Of a stretch of 64,000 bases of DNA, positions 59,799-64,000 are shown one piece after another; within the stretch, counting starts at the first letter, position 1, and every line of letters starts with the position of its first letter. The DNA is taken from positions 186,001-250,000 of the forward strand of contig JAQTYQ010000003.1 in the NCBI GenBank assembly GCA_028688225.1, given 5' to 3'. Below the pieces are notes generated by a model. The model was not told the origin of the DNA and ran no database searches. It saw only the letters and a program-made list of their open reading frames with translations. Both the position numbers and the translations under genes were made by a program. This stretch comes from Opitutaceae bacterium. Lineage in GTDB: Bacteria; Verrucomicrobiota; Verrucomicrobiia; Opitutales; Opitutaceae.

Positions 59799-61067
59799 TC
59801 AGAACTCCTTTCGGAACCGATAGACGCTTTGGACCAGTCCTTGCAGCACACAGCAATTGAGCGCAAAGGAGCCACCGTAGCTGATGAAGGGAAGCGGTAT
59901 GCCTGTGATCGGCACCAGCCCGATGGTCATGGCAATGTTCACGAATACGTGGACCGCAAACAGCACTGTCACGCCGATGGCGAGCAGGGTGCCGAAGCGG
60001 TCGCGGGCCAGGCCCGCAATGCGTATGCCGTTCCATAAGACCACGCCAAAAAGGCCGAGCACCGAGATGCTTCCCAGAAAGCCTTTCTCCTCGGCGATGA
60101 CCGAGAAGATGAAATCGTTATGGGCCACCGCGCGCGGCAGATAGCCGAGCTTGGCCTGCGTGCCCTCCGTCCAGCCCTTGCCGCCGAAGCCGCCGGAGCC
60201 GACCGAGATGAGCGACTGCCGGAGGTTCCAGCTGATCCCCATCGGATCGATACGCTCGGGGGCGATGAACGCCAGCAGGCGATTGCGCTGATAGTCATGG
60301 AGCGGCAGCAACCCGTGCGGTTCATAGGCCCCCTTGTCGGTGGAGGGCGAGAGGTTGTTCACCTCCAGAAAGTGCAGGTAGCGGTAGGTGTCCAGCGCCA
60401 CCACGCCCATGAGGAGCGCAAACGCCCCCAGTGCAGCCAGGAAAAAGCGCTGCGAAAGGTTGGACACATACAGCAAGGCGAAAGCCATGGGCGGAATGAC
60501 GAGAGCCGACCCGAGATCGGGTTGCAACAGAATGAAGAGGATGGGCAAACCTGCCGCAAGAGCCAATTTGCCGAGCACGGCCAGCGAATCGCGCACCGTG
60601 CCGATTTCCGAGCGCGCCAGCAGGCTGGCGGACATGATCAATGTCCCAAGTTTCGCCAACTCAGAGGGTTGGAGTGAGAACGGTCCGAAATCGATCCAAC
60701 GCGTGGCGCCCAGACGGGTCACCCCGAGCGGCGTCCAGAGCAGGAAGAGCGGCACCAGGCACGCCACATAGGCCCAATGCGCGTATTTGAGCCAGAATTT
60801 GTAGTCGATGAGCGCCACCGCGCAGTAGAGCACGGCGCCGGCCCCCAGCCAGACGATCTGTTGAATCCATTGGCCGCGGCCGGTGGCCAGTTGCGCGCTG
60901 TAGATGAAAAAGAGGCCGACGGTTCCCAGCCCCAGGATGGCGAGCGGGCTGATCCAGTCGTAGCGTTCGCGCGTGCTGGTCTTGAAGATGTCCAGGAAGT
61001 CGAGGGGATCGCGCAGTTTCACGCCGCGGCTACTGTCGAAGCTCGAAGGGCGAAAGTCGAATGCCAA
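59799..61067 (-). CDS. rodA: Rod shape-determining protein RodA
   Basis: A 422-residue SEDS-family peptidoglycan glycosyltransferase. TRWIDFGPFSLQPSELAKLG and LLQPDLGSALVI, the SEDS hallmarks, plus NDFIFSVIAEEKGFLGS and TGIPLPFISYGGSF, are in the expected order. Ten transmembrane helices. A large periplasmic loop (about residues 235-310) is present. It works with a class B PBP (not in the window) in lateral wall synthesis. 108 bp upstream of rng, same strand. Confidence 0.96.
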   Translation of the reverse strand: MAFDFRPSSFDSSRGVKLRDPLDFLDIFKTSTRERYDWISPLAILGLGTVGLFFIYSAQLATGRGQWIQQIVWLGAGAVLYCAVALIDYKFWLKYAHWAYVACLVPLFLLWTPLGVTRLGATRWIDFGPFSLQPSELAKLGTLIMSASLLARSEIGTVRDSLAVLGKLALAAGLPILFILLQPDLGSALVIPPMAFALLYVSNLSQRFFLAALGAFALLMGVVALDTYRYLHFLEVNNLSPSTDKGAYEPHGLLPLHDYQRNRLLAFIAPERIDPMGISWNLRQSLISVGSGGFGGKGWTEGTQAKLGYLPRAVAHNDFIFSVIAEEKGFLGSISVLGLFGVVLWNGIRIAGLARDRFGTLLAIGVTVLFAVHVFVNIAMTIGLVPITGIPLPFISYGGSFALNCCVLQGLVQSVYRFRKEF

Positions 61068-61410
61068 AGGATCTGCCGCCCCTGAATCCTGACGGCGATT
61101 TGCGCTTGCGTTGGTTGTAGCCGGGGGTCGCCGACCCCGGAAATCCGGCCTCGCCGAGGCCGGCTACAGCGAGGGCGATGCCTCACCTTTGACGCATGCG
61201 CCACGCCGCATCGTAATGATTGAGGTGTCGCCTGCGCCTCGACTGGCCTCGGGCTTTCGTAGCCAAAGTTCATGGAGCCGCGGCGCCCTCGCCGCGGTCA
61301 CAGGATACCATGCGACGGGGGCGTCGCGGCTCCATCCCAGATGGCCTGCTTCGTAGCCAAAGCCGTGAGGCTTTGGACGGACCATTCAGTCCAAACGCTC
61401 ACGAGTTTGG
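61068..61410. repeat. Repeat-filled intergenic region upstream of rodA
   Basis: A 343-bp region with no convincing gene. A 53-bp palindromic unit (61116-61168; outer arms TGTAGCCGG/CCGGCTACA, inner hairpins in CCGGGGGTCG and GGCCTCGCCGAGGCC) is followed by an inverted repeat with 11-bp arms ATGGAGCCGCG (61272-61282) and CGCGGCTCCAT (61325-61335), and a repeated TTCGTAGCCAAAG (61257, 61352). The second unit is related to the repeat at 6244-6267. Confidence 0.65.
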
Positions 61411-62928
61411 CTACCCAGCCGCCCCGGTGGGCGGCTCGACGGTTGCATCCTTCTCACGGTCCCCGCTTGGAACTTGCGGCTGGGGACTTGCAACTTCCGC
61501 CAACGCGTCCGCGTTAGCGGCGGTCATGCCATTGGCCAGCCCCAGCACCGTCCAGAATACCACCGCCCCCATCGGTCCTTCGAGCACCACGCCGAAGCAG
61601 GCGCTGACGAGGATGACCCAGGCCGCGCACCACAGACCGCAGGCCAGAGGATCGATGGAACGGTTCTGGAGGGCGCGCCAAGTCCTGACGGTGATTGCAC
61701 CGACGATGGCCAAAAACGCCGCCAGACCCACGAGGCCCATCCGCCCGAAGGCGCTCATGATGATGCTGTGGGGACTTCGTGCCGAAAAATCCTCGCCCAT
61801 CATGGGGTCGTAGATTTGTACAAAACTCTTCGCGAGGTCGTAGCCGAAACCCAGGCCGAATATCCGTCCCTGGTTCCACGTCTCCTGGGTCAGCGTCCAC
61901 CACCACACCAGCCGGAAACGGTTGTTGTCGCCCTTGTAGAAGCTCTCGTCGCTATCGTAGTTCTGGGTGCTGTTCACATCGACCATGGAGACGATCCGGT
62001 CACGCAGACCATCGAGCTTGGCCTCGGCCCAATGCGAGTTGCCCGAGAATGCCAGCACGGCCGTCACGGCCAGCGCGGTTGCCACGGCGCCGGCCTGCAC
62101 GGCGGGGAACGACCACCGGCGGGTGAGTGCGAGCCAGACGGTCGCGACGATGCCTCCGACCAGAGCCGCGCGGCTGCCACCGGCCAGCACGGACAGCAAC
62201 ATCACCATGGACAGCGGCCAGCCCCAGTAGCGATGTGGCCCGCGCACAGCGTAAAAGATGATCACCGAACCAGCCGCCAGGAAGGTGGCGGCCAGGTCGC
62301 CTTTCAGATAAATCAACGGCACGCCCTGCACCGTCAGCGTGGTGAGGAAAAATAACAGGAACTCCGAAAACAGAAGATAGACGGGCAGCAGCACGGTGGC
62401 AGCCACGCCGATGCAAGCCACGAGAAAATTCCGCCGCCGAACCTCCGCGGCGTAATACTGGGCGAGAAAGAAAAAGGAGGCGTAATAGATCATGGCGTAA
62501 TCGCGCAGGGCCATGATCCCGTAGCGGGGCACGTCGATGGCCACCCGGGCCGTGCCCAGCGCCAGCCACAGCAGCAGCGCCCGGTTCAGGATGTCGCGCC
62601 GCAGCGGCAGTTTCTGCTGCAGGGCCGATTGCACGACCAGCCAGCCCAAGCCCGCCGCCAGGCCCCATTCCGCGGGAAACAGAGGCAGCCAGGGGACGGG
62701 CATGAGCTGGGCGAAGCCGCGGTTGCCCACGATGTAGCCGAGCAACAGCAACCCCAGCAGGATCACATCGGCCGGCAGCCGCGTGATCCGCACCAGCACC
62801 GCGGCCAGGGCAATGACTCCGGCGAGCGCCGGCAAGGTATAGGAGCCCTCGGCGACCAGCCAGCCCAGCCAGACGGCCAGCAGGGCGCTACCAGCTGTCA
62901 TGAGCCAGCGATGCAATGATGGATTCAT
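61411..62928 (-). CDS. O-antigen ligase / Wzy-like polymerase membrane protein
   Basis: A 505-residue membrane protein with about 11-12 transmembrane helices and a large periplasmic loop (about residues 300-390, with IFGLGFGYDLAKSF and SPHSIIMSAFGRMGLVGL). The GLGxG...H-S-I pattern after the loop is typical of WaaL/Wzy O-antigen ligase-like proteins, which transfer or polymerise glycan chains on the outer face of the inner membrane. Starts with ATG overlapping the stop of the preceding flippase gene (ATGA), so both are in one operon. C-terminal 30 residues are polar. Confidence 0.85.
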   Translation of the reverse strand: MNPSLHRWLMTAGSALLAVWLGWLVAEGSYTLPALAGVIALAAVLVRITRLPADVILLGLLLLGYIVGNRGFAQLMPVPWLPLFPAEWGLAAGLGWLVVQSALQQKLPLRRDILNRALLLWLALGTARVAIDVPRYGIMALRDYAMIYYASFFFLAQYYAAEVRRRNFLVACIGVAATVLLPVYLLFSEFLLFFLTTLTVQGVPLIYLKGDLAATFLAAGSVIIFYAVRGPHRYWGWPLSMVMLLSVLAGGSRAALVGGIVATVWLALTRRWSFPAVQAGAVATALAVTAVLAFSGNSHWAEAKLDGLRDRIVSMVDVNSTQNYDSDESFYKGDNNRFRLVWWWTLTQETWNQGRIFGLGFGYDLAKSFVQIYDPMMGEDFSARSPHSIIMSAFGRMGLVGLAAFLAIVGAITVRTWRALQNRSIDPLACGLWCAAWVILVSACFGVVLEGPMGAVVFWTVLGLANGMTAANADALAEVASPQPQVPSGDREKDATVEPPTGAAG

Positions 62929-64000
62929 TTCGGCCAGAGAAAATGTCCATAGACCTCGTTGCGCACGCGGCGGGATGCCAGAAATGCGACCGCATAGTAG
63001 AGCAAGCCGACTGCTCCCAATGCCCCCAGCTGGCATCCCCACGCCAGTTGGCCTCCTCCCATGGCGGTTGCAAGGAGCAACAGCAGCATCAAGCCCCCAT
63101 GCAGCAACAGCGGCATCCGGGCTGGCTGCAGTAGGTCACTGATCCGAGCAGGGGTGCAACCGCGGCACATCAGCATGCCGAGACCGGCCTGCGCGGTGGC
63201 CGACAGCGCGGAAGCGGCCGCCACCGCGGTAAATCCCAGCCGGCAAGTGGAAAAGCAGGCCGTTGCGATCATCAGCATACCTGCAGTCGACCAGGCGAAC
63301 AGCCGTCGCACACGCCCGGTCGATTGGAGCAACCAGACCGGCGCAAACAGCCACGGCTGGATTGCCAGCAACAGTCCCAGCCAGCGGACAACCGGAGCCG
63401 CCGCCAGCCAAGCCGGGCCATAGAGCAGGCGTACCACTGCGTCCGGCGCCACGACGCACACGATCGCCGCGGGCAGCGATACATGGAGCAAGCCGGTGAG
63501 CATTTGCCGGAAGAAGGCCGTGTAGACCGGCGGTTGGGCGCGCAACCGACCCAAACTGGCCACGATCCAGCCGGTGAACGGGGCGATGGCAAATTGCACC
63601 GGCAACACGGTGATTTGCACCCCGCGGCCATAAAGACCGAGCGCGACCGGGCCCGCCGACCAGCCCACGGCAACCTGATCGAGGTTGCGGGCGTAGTAGT
63701 CGGTGACGCCATAACCGGTCAGGTTGGCCCCGAAGCCCAGCAAGCTCCGCCAGCGCGTATCGCCCGTATCGCGGCCCGGTCGCCACGGACACAGCCTCCA
63801 TCCCGCCGCGCACACGGTCGCCTCGTTGACGATCACCAGCAGGACGAGCGACCACACTCCCAGCCCCGCCCACGCCGCCAGCACGGCGACAGCGCTGGCC
63901 ATGGTCATGGCTGCGACCTCGATCGCCGCGAGGGTGGCAATTTTCTGCTCGCGATAAAGCACGCCCAAGGCCGGGGCCGCCGCACCGGAAAACAAGAAAG
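62925..64000 (-). CDS. Wzx-like polysaccharide flippase (WzxC type), 5' partial
   Basis: The C-terminal part (about 358 residues visible) of a polysaccharide translocase; the frame runs out of the window so the start is missing. LNFLLSG-like FLFSGAAAPALGVLYREQKI followed by many hydrophobic helices and GYGVTDYYARNLDQVAVGW matches the MATE-like WzxC/lipopolysaccharide-exporter family. It would flip a lipid-linked sugar repeat unit. It is coupled by a 4-bp overlap to the O-antigen ligase-like gene, which supports a surface polysaccharide operon. Confidence 0.85.
   Translation of the reverse strand, partial: FLFSGAAAPALGVLYREQKIATLAAIEVAAMTMASAVAVLAAWAGLGVWSLVLLVIVNEATVCAAGWRLCPWRPGRDTGDTRWRSLLGFGANLTGYGVTDYYARNLDQVAVGWSAGPVALGLYGRGVQITVLPVQFAIAPFTGWIVASLGRLRAQPPVYTAFFRQMLTGLLHVSLPAAIVCVVAPDAVVRLLYGPAWLAAAPVVRWLGLLLAIQPWLFAPVWLLQSTGRVRRLFAWSTAGMLMIATACFSTCRLGFTAVAAASALSATAQAGLGMLMCRGCTPARISDLLQPARMPLLLHGGLMLLLLLATAMGGGQLAWGCQLGALGAVGLLYYAVAFLASRRVRNEVYGHFLWPK

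Overview
The window is 64 kb of GC-rich bacterial chromosome. The gene content suggests a Verrucomicrobiota member close to Opitutaceae: a TonB-dependent receptor with the KMEKFEVTGSRIKR plug style seen in that group, a Gcw_chp-type outer-membrane protein, GTP-type PEP carboxykinase, homospermidine synthase, and many short palindromic intergenic repeats. No rRNA, tRNA or CRISPR array was found, so the assignment is an inference from proteins only.

Layout. 0-16 kb: an ABC-2 permease cut by the window edge, a coiled-coil protein with a degenerate receiver domain, a DMT transporter, a YyaL/DUF255 protein, an HTH regulator divergent from a small basic ORF and a response regulator, a membrane coiled-coil protein with a possible CBM-like tail, an aldo/keto reductase, a GNAT acetyltransferase, a radical SAM/MFS gene pair and a LysR regulator. 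16-20 kb: a divergent membrane pyrophosphatase and an ACT-domain protein. 20-27 kb: PEP carboxykinase, then a signalling locus made of a HDOD protein, a HDOD protein fused in frame to an ECF sigma factor, a putative anti-sigma membrane protein and a bactofilin-like/RDD envelope protein; a decayed proline dehydrogenase fragment lies between the two HDOD genes. 27-39 kb: purE, a secreted NTF2-like protein, a TonB receptor, an S9 peptidase, a GH20-like hydrolase whose coding sequence contains palindromic repeats, the CCA-adding enzyme and a DUF423 protein. 39-48.6 kb: rplM-rpsI, then argC, homospermidine synthase, a PLP ornithine/lysine-type decarboxylase, argJ, argB and argD. Together these could make ornithine and convert it through putrescine to homospermidine.

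48.6-57.9 kb: a type I restriction-modification island on the minus strand (hsdM with an N-terminal HTH, hsdS, DUF3800, a small ORF, a chimeric hsdR'-hsdS' remnant, dinD, hsdR, a YgjP-like metallopeptidase). It abuts a duplicated 3' end of the RNase E/G gene, which marks the island boundary. 57.9-64 kb: rng, rodA, an O-antigen-ligase-like protein and a Wzx-like flippase cut by the window edge.

The most unusual items are the HDOD-ECF fusion locus, the two recombination scars at the restriction island, in-frame palindromic repeats in the GH20-like gene, and a family of hairpins that start exactly at gene stop codons.
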